Positions 1 to 5,102 of a stretch of DNA of 10,941 nucleotides are shown here, in pieces. The stretch is taken from positions 1 to 10,941 of the forward strand of contig JAUVCJ010000056.1 in assembly GCA_030595765.1 (NCBI GenBank), read 5' to 3'. A program made the position numbers and the translations under genes. This DNA comes from Thermoplasmatota archaeon. GTDB lineage: Archaea; Thermoplasmatota; Thermoplasmata; GCA-020350865; JAUVCJ01. The stretch's first letter is position 1. The number at the start of each line of letters is the position of its first letter. The notes beneath the pieces were generated by a model. That model saw nothing but the letters and a program-made list of their open reading frames with translations, had not been told where the DNA came from and did no database searches.

Positions 1-1191
1 TGTGGATTTCCCAGTGCCTTTCTGCCCACGAATAAGAACACCACCGACATTCGGGTTGATGGCATTGAGAATGAGAGAGCGTTTCATTGTGTCCTGGTCG
101 ACGATGGCAGAAAATGGATATAAGAACCTCTTGGTCTTGGATTTCTGATTGCTCGAAAGTGTCTCGGTCCTTTTCTTGATCGTTTCCTGCTCCCGCAGTG
201 CCACCAGTTGTATCTCGACCTCGCGCTCCCTTTCAGAGGCTTGCTGGACCCGCTCCTTGATGTTCATTTCCTGGCTGCGCATTTCCTCGACCTTATATTT
301 CAATTCCTCGCGCTCACGATCAATTTCCTTCTCAAGCTGGCGCCTTCTCTCCATTTCTGTCATCTTGGATTCCAGCTCGATCTGTTTGCGCATGGATTCC
401 TCACGCCGGGTCATCTCGGACATGAGCCTGCGTCGTTCGTCCTCCATTCGCTTTTTCTCGCGCTCCAGATCCTCAACCCCCGTCCCAGCTTGTCCTGATG
501 AGGGAGTGCCAACGCCTGGTATCATGCCTGATGCACCCATCTGGGCTGGACCAGGTCCTTGGATGTATTGGGTGGGGCCTACTGTGGAAACACCACCAGC
601 TCCAGTTGCAGCTCCTATGACGGTTCTGTTCCTGCTGGAAAGAGCCTTTGCCATAGAAAATCCTGCTCTCTTGAAGAGAAACGGAACCAGACCCAACATT
701 GCAACGAACAGGGCCATAGATATCAGTTGCACCTCTCCACCACCCAAAGATATGACTGGGCGATTCATTAGTAGATCACTTATGTATATCAGGTAGACTA
801 AAATAATGCCCAATACAAATATTGTGAAATAGAATATCTCTTCGGAATCATAGAGGAACCTGGCACCGCACTCGGTGCAGGAATGAGAATTGCGTGGGAT
901 CTTTGCCATGCATCTAGAGCATCTGACCTGGCCCTTTGCCTCGACCACTGTTGCAGTTTCCATGAGGTCAAGCCTTCCCACAATGGAAAAGCCTTTCTTT
1001 TTAGCTAGGTAAAGTACCAGGCCAACAGATGTGATTATCCCGGACGAGTACATGAACAATAGTGTTTCGGGAATAAGCTCAAGGGTTCCCTCGGCTTCAA
1101 TAACATTCATCATGAGAATTAGCAAAAGCTGAACCAGTCCCACTGTGAAGATTGCGAAATATATGAATTCCTCTTTTCGACTCTCAGCCAT
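1..1191 (-). CDS. Membrane-anchored zinc-ribbon/coiled-coil protein fused to a Mg-chelatase-type AAA+ ATPase (3' end outside window)
   Basis: Reading the minus strand from ATG at 1191 gives 397 uninterrupted codons to the window edge. Residues about 9-31, 44-63, 117-138 and 153-174 are hydrophobic and look like four membrane segments. Between the second and third is a zinc ribbon, CSRC(91-94)...CTEC(105-108). A Gly/Pro/Ser-rich linker (about 195-237) leads to a highly charged Glu/Arg coiled coil (about 238-345). Residues 357-397 match the start of ChlI/BchI-type ATPases: YPFSAIVDQD, then NAINPNVGGVLIRG, then Walker A GQKGTGKST at 389-397. Those ATPases normally drive metal insertion into tetrapyrroles with a VWA-domain partner. 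The membrane, zinc and coiled-coil front is not part of the usual family, so the substrate is unknown. Walker B, sensors and any VWA domain lie outside the window. A GAGGAG-like ribosome site (minus strand, just upstream) supports this start. Confidence 0.85.
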   Translation of the reverse strand, partial: MAESRKEEFIYFAIFTVGLVQLLLILMMNVIEAEGTLELIPETLLFMYSSGIITSVGLVLYLAKKKGFSIVGRLDLMETATVVEAKGQVRCSRCMAKIPRNSHSCTECGARFLYDSEEIFYFTIFVLGIILVYLIYISDLLMNRPVISLGGGEVQLISMALFVAMLGLVPFLFKRAGFSMAKALSSRNRTVIGAATGAGGVSTVGPTQYIQGPGPAQMGASGMIPGVGTPSSGQAGTGVEDLEREKKRMEDERRRLMSEMTRREESMRKQIELESKMTEMERRRQLEKEIDREREELKYKVEEMRSQEMNIKERVQQASEREREVEIQLVALREQETIKKRTETLSSNQKSKTKRFLYPFSAIVDQDTMKRSLILNAINPNVGGVLIRGQKGTGKST

Positions 1192-1268
1192 GCATTCTCC
1201 TCATTGCCTTTTTCGAACCTTTGGCATTCACCGCAGCCATATGCTCATGAATCAGAATGGCCAGATAC

Positions 1269-1275
1269 GTCCGAC
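1269..1275. promoter_or_regulatory. GTC-N-GAC dyad at the predicted start site of the AAA+ gene
   Basis: GTCCGAC is a 7-bp dyad of the form GTC-N-GAC, the same core as the sites before the small-protein operon. It overlaps the start site predicted from the minus-strand TATA at 1297-1304, so binding there would be expected to repress. Taken alone the match is short. The weight comes from the clustering of the same core nearby. Confidence 0.4.
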
Positions 1276-1296
1276 AAATTCACTATGGTTGAACCC

Positions 1297-1304
1297 ATAT
1301 ATAA
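1297..1304 (-). promoter_or_regulatory. TATA box of the membrane AAA+ gene
   Basis: On the minus strand this reads TTATATAT, about 105 bp upstream of the ATG at 1191. Archaeal TATA centres lie about 27 bp before the start site, which puts transcription start near 1273, inside the GTCCGAC dyad at 1269-1275. The match to the archaeal consensus is good, but no transcript data are available. Confidence 0.5.
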
Positions 1305-1370
1305 CATTTACATATCTGATATTCGAAAGTATTTGTAGTCTAAGTACAAAGCTATCCCGGTTTAGTTGTG

Positions 1371-1405
1371 TTTATAGGGGTCCCCGGTCAGCCGAAACGT
1401 CAGAC
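1371..1405 (+). promoter_or_regulatory. Possible distal promoter with GTC-N-GAC dyad
   Basis: TTTATAG at 1371-1377 is TATA-like, and GTCAGAC at 1399-1405 sits where its transcript would begin (near 1401). The TATA-to-dyad spacing (about 31 bp) is nearly the same as in the divergent minus-strand promoter (about 32 bp). It could be a second promoter for the small-protein operon. No good gene starts directly behind it. A further TATA-like CATTATAG lies at about 1408-1415. Confidence 0.3.
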
Positions 1406-1512
1406 CGCATTATAGGGAGAAATAACAACGCAGGAGCCTCATATATTTTCGAAATTCCAATGGATTTAACGGAAAAATTCACTTTTTAGTAACGTTGAAA
1501 CGTCTCGGAAAG

Positions 1513-1520
1513 TTTATATA
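1513..1520 (+). promoter_or_regulatory. BRE/TATA promoter of the small-protein operon
   Basis: TTTATATA is preceded by a purine-rich GGAAAG, giving a near-ideal archaeal BRE/TATA element. Transcription should begin near 1543, between the two TGTCTGACA copies, leaving a leader of about 75 nt before the first ATG at 1618. Confidence 0.65.
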
Positions 1521-1522
1521 GG

Positions 1523-1554
1523 GTGTCTGACAATACCTAGTATTTGTCTGACAC
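1523..1554. promoter_or_regulatory. 32-bp dyad operator overlapping the start site, with two TGTCTGACA copies
   Basis: TGTCTGACA occurs exactly at 1524-1532 and again at 1545-1553, 21 bp apart (two helical turns). Each copy is itself a TGTC-N-GACA dyad. The whole 32 bp is also a dyad centred between 1538 and 1539: GTGTC-T-GACAA-tac-CTAG-tat-TTGTC-T-GACAC, with 12 of 16 pairs matching. It starts 3 bp after the TATA box and covers the predicted start site. This is the layout expected for a repressor binding as two dimers on one face of the DNA. The regulator is not in the window. Confidence 0.6.
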
Positions 1555-1555
1555 C

Positions 1556-1588
1556 TCGTCGGACGAAACGGGATGCGTCTCCAGACGC
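1556..1588. promoter_or_regulatory. Two further dyads in the leader
   Basis: TCGTC-G-GACGA (1556-1566) is a perfect 11-bp dyad with the GTC-N-GAC core, 12 bp centre to centre from the preceding site. GCGTCT-CC-AGACGC (1575-1588) is a perfect inverted repeat. In RNA it can fold as a 5-bp stem with a 4-nt loop, upstream of the GGAGG at 1606-1610. They may be extra operator sites, an RNA hairpin in the leader, or both. Confidence 0.4.
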
Positions 1589-1617
1589 TTCTCGATAACA
1601 AAAATGGAGGCAAACAA

Positions 1618-1746
1618 ATGACAACAGCAATTACCCTAGCAACTCTCGGAATTGGAATGATACTAGTCCCTGTATCCTACCTTTTCTGGATGGTGTCCAC
1701 CAACGCAAAGTACGCAGACGCAATGAAACTGGAATTGGCACGGTGA
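1618..1746 (+). CDS. Small single-pass membrane protein, 42 aa
   Basis: ATG at 1618 has a GGAGG (1606-1610) exactly 7 nt upstream, and a strong TATA promoter stands about 100 bp before it. The 42-residue product has one hydrophobic stretch at about residues 3-27, starting TTAITLATLG and ending SYLFWMV. A short charged tail with several Lys/Arg and acidic residues follows. I do not recognise the family. The size and layout resemble the small subunits that sit beside larger membrane complexes, but nothing here identifies a partner. The next small gene begins 16 nt after its stop with its own ribosome site, so the two form an operon. The dense dyad array over the promoter argues that it is a genuine, regulated gene. 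Confidence 0.65.
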   Translation: MTTAITLATLGIGMILVPVSYLFWMVSTNAKYADAMKLELAR

Positions 1747-1762
1747 ACAGGAGGCGATGAAT

Positions 1763-1882
1763 ATGAATATCATCTCAGAGGATCTGTTCGGCGAGAACGC
1801 AATTCACCTGAAGGTCAGCAACCGCAGGCGAAGACGACCAACTGGTTTTGCAAGAGTCAGCATCTGCCCGATGGCAAGCTGA
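1763..1882 (+). CDS. Small basic protein, 39 aa, unknown function
   Basis: AGGAGG at 1749-1754 is 8 nt before the ATG at 1763, so I prefer that start to the in-frame ATG at 1757, which is only 2 nt from the site. The product has an acidic front (SEDLFGEN), a central run of basic residues (SNRRRRRPTGF) and a short tail with one Cys. No membrane segment or known domain is visible. The Arg run could bind nucleic acid, lipid head groups or an acidic partner. Its tight coupling to the upstream 42-aa membrane peptide suggests that the two act together. It is too short for a confident family call. Confidence 0.55.
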   Translation: MNIISEDLFGENAIHLKVSNRRRRRPTGFARVSICPMAS

Positions 1883-1913
1883 TCTCTCCCTTAACCTAAA
1901 CCACGCAAAGCCT

Positions 1914-1948
1914 TGGCTCCCCAACCCCTAACTGAACCCAGGGAGCCA
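1914..1948 (+). terminator. Stem-loop after the small-protein operon
   Basis: TGGCTCCC (1914-1921) and GGGAGCCA (1941-1948) form a perfect 8-bp stem around a 19-nt loop, starting 32 nt after the stop of the second small gene. No T-run follows, so this is not a classic terminator. It may protect the 3' end of the mRNA. Confidence 0.3.
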
Positions 1949-1956
1949 CCAGTCTC

Positions 1957-2009
1957 CTACAAGCATAGCCTAATCCAGAGCTATACCGCATTTATCTACA
2001 AACATAGCC
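1957..2009 (+). repeat. 14-bp direct repeat, 39 bp apart
   Basis: CTACAAGCATAGCC (1957-1970) and CTACAAACATAGCC (1996-2009) match at 13 of 14 positions. They lie 58-110 bp upstream of the TATA-like element of the zinc-ribbon gene. They could be activator sites, but the evidence is only the repetition. Confidence 0.3.
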
Positions 2010-2066
2010 AAAAAACAGGCCAACATCTCATCAAGCAACATCCCGCCAATAATCGGGGATATAACA

Positions 2067-2076
2067 TTTTTTATAC
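2067..2076 (+). promoter_or_regulatory. TATA-like element of the coiled-coil/zinc-ribbon gene
   Basis: TTTTTTATAC lies about 27 bp before a start site near 2098, which would leave a leader of about 30 nt containing the AGGAGG at 2116-2121. This fits a TTG start at 2129. The longer open frame reaching back to 1913 would begin upstream of the promoter. Confidence 0.4.
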
Positions 2077-2128
2077 TCGTCTATACAATACAGGTAACAT
2101 AGATTATTCTAATTCAGGAGGTTATGGG

Positions 2129-2563
2129 TTGGGCACCAACGAGGAAATCGAGGATCTGAAGGAATGGGAATCAACTCTCGAGGAGCGTGAAAACGCTTTG
2201 CTTATCAGGGAGAGAGAACTGGATGAGAGGGAAAAACATCTGGAAGAAACTAGGCGCGCTTTGGATGGTGAGACAAATAGTATTCCAGATAGCACCCCTG
2301 ATATTATCTCAGATAGTGCTCCCGAGATTACCCCAGATAGTTCCCCAGATGGATCCACCTTAGCAGATGAACTCAATCTCCCAGATTCAATGGAGCAAGA
2401 GGTAGCCGCTCCGGCAAACCCCCAAGATGACATTTCTGCAGCTACAACTATGCAACCAGAGGATCAGCCAAAAGAGAAGATGTGTGAGCTCTGCGGTGCA
2501 AAACTGGCATATGTTGAGCAGTATCATCGCTGGTATTGCTACGCATGTAAAATGTATGCCTAG
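2129..2563 (+). CDS. Coiled-coil protein with C-terminal zinc ribbon, 144 aa
   Basis: I choose TTG at 2129 because AGGAGG ends 8 nt before it and a TATA-like element precedes it. The open frame extends back to 1913, but that stretch holds a stem-loop and the promoter. Residues about 4-46 are a charged coiled coil (repeats such as RERELDERE). Residues 54-77 are three 8-residue acidic repeats (DSTPDIIS, DSAPEITP, DSSPDGST), followed by a disordered acidic linker. The end is a zinc ribbon with Cys119, Cys122, Cys137 and Cys140 (CELC ... WYCYAC). Similar YVEQYxRWYC ribbons are, as I recall, frequent at the C-termini of Thermoplasmatota proteins. The function is unknown. It is probably a soluble protein-protein or nucleic-acid binding adaptor. 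The coiled-coil plus zinc-ribbon design echoes the membrane protein at 1-1191, without clear homology. Confidence 0.8.
   Translation: MGTNEEIEDLKEWESTLEERENALLIRERELDEREKHLEETRRALDGETNSIPDSTPDIISDSAPEITPDSSPDGSTLADELNLPDSMEQEVAAPANPQDDISAATTMQPEDQPKEKMCELCGAKLAYVEQYHRWYCYACKMYA
2288..2359 (+). repeat. In-frame 24-bp tandem repeat, three copies
   Basis: Units begin at 2288, 2312 and 2336, each starting GATAG and encoding an 8-residue D-S-x-P-(D/E) motif. The copies differ mostly at codon positions that keep the acidic/proline pattern, so the linker seems to have grown by duplication. Confidence 0.6.
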
Positions 2564-2635
2564 TTAACCAAGCACGGCAACAGGCACATCAGTCTCAGAT
2601 CAATTTACCTAACAGAAGCTTACATTGCAACATAG

Positions 2636-2688
2636 CATTTGCGATATTTTAGCAGGCCCCAGTACATCACATTTCCGAGATTTTAGCA
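2636..2688 (+). repeat. tnaA: 19-bp direct repeat upstream of the tryptophanase promoter
   Basis: CATTTGCGATATTTTAGCA (2636-2654) and CATTTCCGAGATTTTAGCA (2670-2688) match at 17 of 19 positions, with starts 34 bp apart. The second copy ends 4 bp before the TATA element at 2693. This position suits an activator that helps recruit TFB/TBP, or a repressor blocking the BRE. The regulator is unknown. Confidence 0.5.
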
Positions 2689-2692
2689 TAAA

Positions 2693-2700
2693 CTTATATC
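2693..2700 (+). promoter_or_regulatory. tnaA: TATA box of the tryptophanase gene
   Basis: CTTATATC, with AAA just upstream, predicts transcription start near 2720-2723. This excludes the GTG at 2714 as start codon and leaves a very short leader containing GGAGG (2723-2727). Confidence 0.5.
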
Positions 2701-2734
2701 CACAATCCAGATTGTGGGGCTTGGAGGCAGTAGC

Positions 2735-4111
2735 TTGAGTCAACCAGCAATCGAGCCCTATCGCATAAAGGCCGTAGAACCCATTGTCCTTCATCCACCC
2801 GAGATGAGGGTTTCCCTTATGGAACAGGCAGGATACAATACCTTCAAGCTTAAGGCTCAGGATATTTTCGTCGACCTCCTTACGGATTCAGGCACCTCGG
2901 CAATGAGCATGAACCAGTGGGCTGGCATCATGATGGGAGATGAATCGTATGCAGGATGTAGAAATTTCTTCAATCTTCAAGATACGGTCATGGATGTGTT
3001 CGGATTCGAGAACTTCGTCCCTACCCATCAAGGAAGAGCCGCTGAGAACATTCTGTTCTCCATGATAATCAAACCAGGCCACATCGTGCCCAATAACATG
3101 CATTTTGACACCACTGGTGCCAACATCCGCAGTAACGGCGGCACACCTGTTAATCTGGTGATCGACGAGTCCTACGAGGTCAGTAGCACCCATCCGTTCA
3201 AGGGGAACATGGACCCGAACAAGCTCACGGCACTGCTAGATGGAGAAGGTAAAGGAAAGGTTCCCATCATCATGCATACCATCACCAATAACTCTGGAGG
3301 TGGCCAACCAGTTTCCATGGCCAACATCAAGGAGATAGCCAACATCGCCAGGGGCAAAGGCATTCCCTTTTTCTTTGATGCGTGCAGATTTGCTGAGAAC
3401 GCCTACTTCATCAGGACACGCGAGGAAGGTTATGCTCAATCGTCCATCGCCGAGATCGTGAAGGAGATGTTCTCCTACGTGGATGGCTGGACCATGAGCG
3501 CAAAGAAGGACGGCCTTGTCAACATCGGCGGCCTGCTGGCAGTCAAGGACGATGAGCTTATGGGAAACATTCGGGACACGCTCATACTCATCGAGGGCTA
3601 TGTGACCTACGGCGGCCTGGCAGGAAGAGACCTTGAAGCCATGTCCAGGGGACTTCGCGAGGTTCTGGATCTTGACTATGTCTCATTTAGGGTGAATCAG
3701 GTCAAGTACCTTGGAGACCGCCTGACTGAGGCCGGTATCCAGATCATCACTCCTGTTGGCGGACATGCAGTTTACATCAATGCAAAAGATTTTCTGCCTC
3801 ATATCCCACAGAGCGAATTCCCTGCCCAGGCTCTGGTCTGCGACCTTTATCTCGAAGGCGGCATTAGGGCTGTGGAAGTGGGCTCGCTGATGTTTGCCAC
3901 AACCAACCCGGAAACAGGCGAGGTTGTCTATCCAGAACTGGAGATGATCAGGCTGGCTATTCCACGCAGGGTATACACATCAACTCACTTGGATTATGTG
4001 GCCGACACCCTTATACGCATCAAGAGCAAGAGCCATCAACTGGGTGGCTACAAGATAGTCAAGGCCAATGGCCTTCTCAGGCATTTTACAGCAGAGATGG
4101 CTCCACTTTGA
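2735..4111 (+). CDS. tnaA: Tryptophanase (tryptophan indole-lyase), PLP-dependent
   Basis: The 458-aa product is full length for the tryptophanase/tyrosine phenol-lyase family (E. coli TnaA 471 aa). The family cleaves Trp to indole, pyruvate and ammonia using PLP in the cytosol. The PLP lysine is in MSAKKDG (Lys258, second of the pair). DACRFAEN (215-222) is the cofactor-binding strand. Features that separate the two enzymes favour tryptophanase: Asp125 in FDTT, where the phenol-lyase has Thr; Val382 in IRAVEVGS, where it has Arg; and His450 in LRHFTAE, where it has Phe. VNIGG after the lysine is more phenol-lyase-like. I choose TTG at 2735 because GGAGG ends 7 nt before it; an in-frame GTG at 2714 would lie upstream of the predicted start site. 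It is monocistronic, convergent with the methyltransferase gene, and no Trp permease is adjacent. It may serve amino-acid catabolism or indole production. Confidence 0.9.
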   Translation: MSQPAIEPYRIKAVEPIVLHPPEMRVSLMEQAGYNTFKLKAQDIFVDLLTDSGTSAMSMNQWAGIMMGDESYAGCRNFFNLQDTVMDVFGFENFVPTHQGRAAENILFSMIIKPGHIVPNNMHFDTTGANIRSNGGTPVNLVIDESYEVSSTHPFKGNMDPNKLTALLDGEGKGKVPIIMHTITNNSGGGQPVSMANIKEIANIARGKGIPFFFDACRFAENAYFIRTREEGYAQSSIAEIVKEMFSYVDGWTMSAKKDGLVNIGGLLAVKDDELMGNIRDTLILIEGYVTYGGLAGRDLEAMSRGLREVLDLDYVSFRVNQVKYLGDRLTEAGIQIITPVGGHAVYINAKDFLPHIPQSEFPAQALVCDLYLEGGIRAVEVGSLMFATTNPETGEVVYPELEMIRLAIPRRVYTSTHLDYVADTLIRIKSKSHQLGGYKIVKANGLLRHFTAEMAPL

Positions 4112-4158
4112 ACTCCTGACTTAAACAAACAGCCACGATGCCAGAGCAGATATAAGCT

Positions 4159-4276
4159 ATTCGATCTTAGATTAAATGCTCTCGATCTTAGATCAACTGC
4201 TCTCGATCCTAGATTAATGCTCTCGATCTTAGATCAAATGCTCTCGACCCTAGATTAATGCTCTTGATCCGTCTAG
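4159..4276. repeat. Tandem array of 20/21-bp dyad units between convergent genes
   Basis: Five units start at 4159, 4181, 4202, 4222 and 4243, alternating mostly between 21 and 20 bp. A degenerate sixth starts at 4263 and overlaps the stop codon of the methyltransferase gene. The unit core is TCGATCTTAGATCAA, with the internal dyad GATCT-T-AGATC (perfect in units 2 and 4). Units 3 and 5 share a CTAGATTAATGCT variant, so duplication of a two-unit (41-bp) block is likely. There are no spacers, so this is not CRISPR. It forms the 3' flank of both convergent genes and could shape transcript ends or bind a protein. Confidence 0.75.
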
Positions 4277-4980
4277 GTGAAGGCTGAGAATCCACGCTTT
4301 CCAACCAGCGGTACAAAGACGCATCCGCCTAGCATTTCCTTTCTGAGGTTTCCATCCCTTTTCTCCATCAGCATCAGTTCCTGAACACTTAGGCTTCCAG
4401 ACGGGACAAGCAGCAATCCCGGGTCGTCAAGTTGCTCAATAAGTTCAGGCGGTATCCCAGGCGAGGCGCAAGCCATCCAGATCCTCTGATAAGGAGCGCC
4501 TTCAGGGTGCCCAACAGAACCATCGGCATGTACAACGGTTACCCTGTTGGAGTAACCTGCGTTTTCCAGGTTGCTCCTGGCTATCTCCACCAGCTCTGGT
4601 ATGACCTCCACTGAGGTTACATGACCCTCGGAGCCAAGAAGCTCGGCAATAACAGCAGCATGGTAGCCACAACCACCTCCGATCTCAAGGCAATTCATAC
4701 CTGGCATGGCCTGGAGATGCTCTGCCATCAATGCGACCATGTGAGGAGCTGATATGGTCTGGCCATGTCCGATGGACTGAGGTCTATCAACGTATGCCAC
4801 TCTCTGGAGTTTGGCTGGGAGAAATAGATGCCTCTTGACACTCTCCATAGCATCAGCCACCTCTGTTGTCCGGATGTAGCCATCAGCCTTGAGCCTATTT
4901 ACAAGGACTTTCCTGGCTAGAGCCATGTCATTTTCATGCATTGCCCCTACATGGGTTCGTATTAGAAAAAGATGCACCAT
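4273..4980 (-). CDS. pcm: Protein-L-isoaspartate O-methyltransferase
   Basis: The 235-aa product matches the PCMT family, which methylates isoaspartyl residues in damaged proteins using SAM so that they can be repaired. GQTISAPHMVALM (73-85) is the active-site segment with the conserved Ser77. LEIGGGCGYHAAV (98-110) is SAM motif I, with Cys where many homologues have Ser. SVEVIPELVEIA (123-134) follows, and DGSVGHPEGAPYQRIWMACA (153-172) is the substrate/SAM-binding strand. I report ATG at 4980. An AT-rich TATA-like stretch 20-28 bp upstream would make it leaderless. ATG at 4941 or 4926 would give 222 or 217 aa, closer to the family's usual length, and 4941 has a weak GGGG before it. The gene is divergent from the aminotransferase gene. 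Confidence 0.9.
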   Translation of the reverse strand: MVHLFLIRTHVGAMHENDMALARKVLVNRLKADGYIRTTEVADAMESVKRHLFLPAKLQRVAYVDRPQSIGHGQTISAPHMVALMAEHLQAMPGMNCLEIGGGCGYHAAVIAELLGSEGHVTSVEVIPELVEIARSNLENAGYSNRVTVVHADGSVGHPEGAPYQRIWMACASPGIPPELIEQLDDPGLLLVPSGSLSVQELMLMEKRDGNLRKEMLGGCVFVPLVGKRGFSAFT

Positions 4981-4999
4981 GCATACGGAATAGGATTAC

Positions 5000-5008
5000 A
5001 AAAGTATT
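5000..5008 (-). promoter_or_regulatory. pcm: Weak TATA-like element before the methyltransferase gene
   Basis: The minus strand reads AATACTTTT, centred about 24 bp before the ATG at 4980, so transcription could start at or near that codon. The match to the consensus is poor. The rest of the 122-bp divergent gap holds only a CCATAGG direct repeat (5056-5062 and 5072-5078). Confidence 0.25.
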
Positions 5009-5102
5009 CAAGCTGACCCTCGGCCAACTACCGATTACAGGCAAGAGAATTTAGGCCATAGGTTTTTGTTCCCATAGGGGCTACCCTGGATCGAGTGAGC
5101 CA

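Larger units (their letters stand above)
1192..1617. other. Divergent intergenic control region
   Basis: This stretch separates the minus-strand ATPase gene from the plus-strand small-protein operon. I find no convincing gene in it: the open frame at 1145-1489 is antisense to the ATPase start and has no ribosome site. It does hold three TATA-like elements (1297-1304 minus, 1371-1377 plus, 1513-1520 plus) and at least five GTC-N-GAC dyads (centres 1272, 1402, 1528, 1549, 1561). These are listed separately. Confidence 0.7.

Noticed and set aside
149..796. Long plus-strand open frame of 215 codons
   Set aside because: It is antisense to the clear zinc-ribbon/coiled-coil/AAA+ gene. Its Ser/Arg-rich content mirrors the Glu/Arg coiled-coil codons on the other strand, and it has no ribosome site.
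1575..1588. Transcription terminator before the small genes
   Set aside because: The stem is short, no T-run follows, and a strong ribosome site and start codon lie just downstream. A leader hairpin or operator fits better.
1913..2128. N-terminal extension of the zinc-ribbon gene from TTG at 1913
   Set aside because: The start lies in a stem-loop with no ribosome site. The stretch contains the TATA-like element and has no domain-like sequence. AGGAGG before TTG 2129 explains initiation.
2735..4111. Tyrosine phenol-lyase
   Set aside because: Asp125 (FDTT), Val382 and His450 take the tryptophanase states at the positions that distinguish the two enzymes.
4159..4276. CRISPR array
   Set aside because: Units follow each other directly without unique spacers, are only 20-21 bp, and no cas genes are present.
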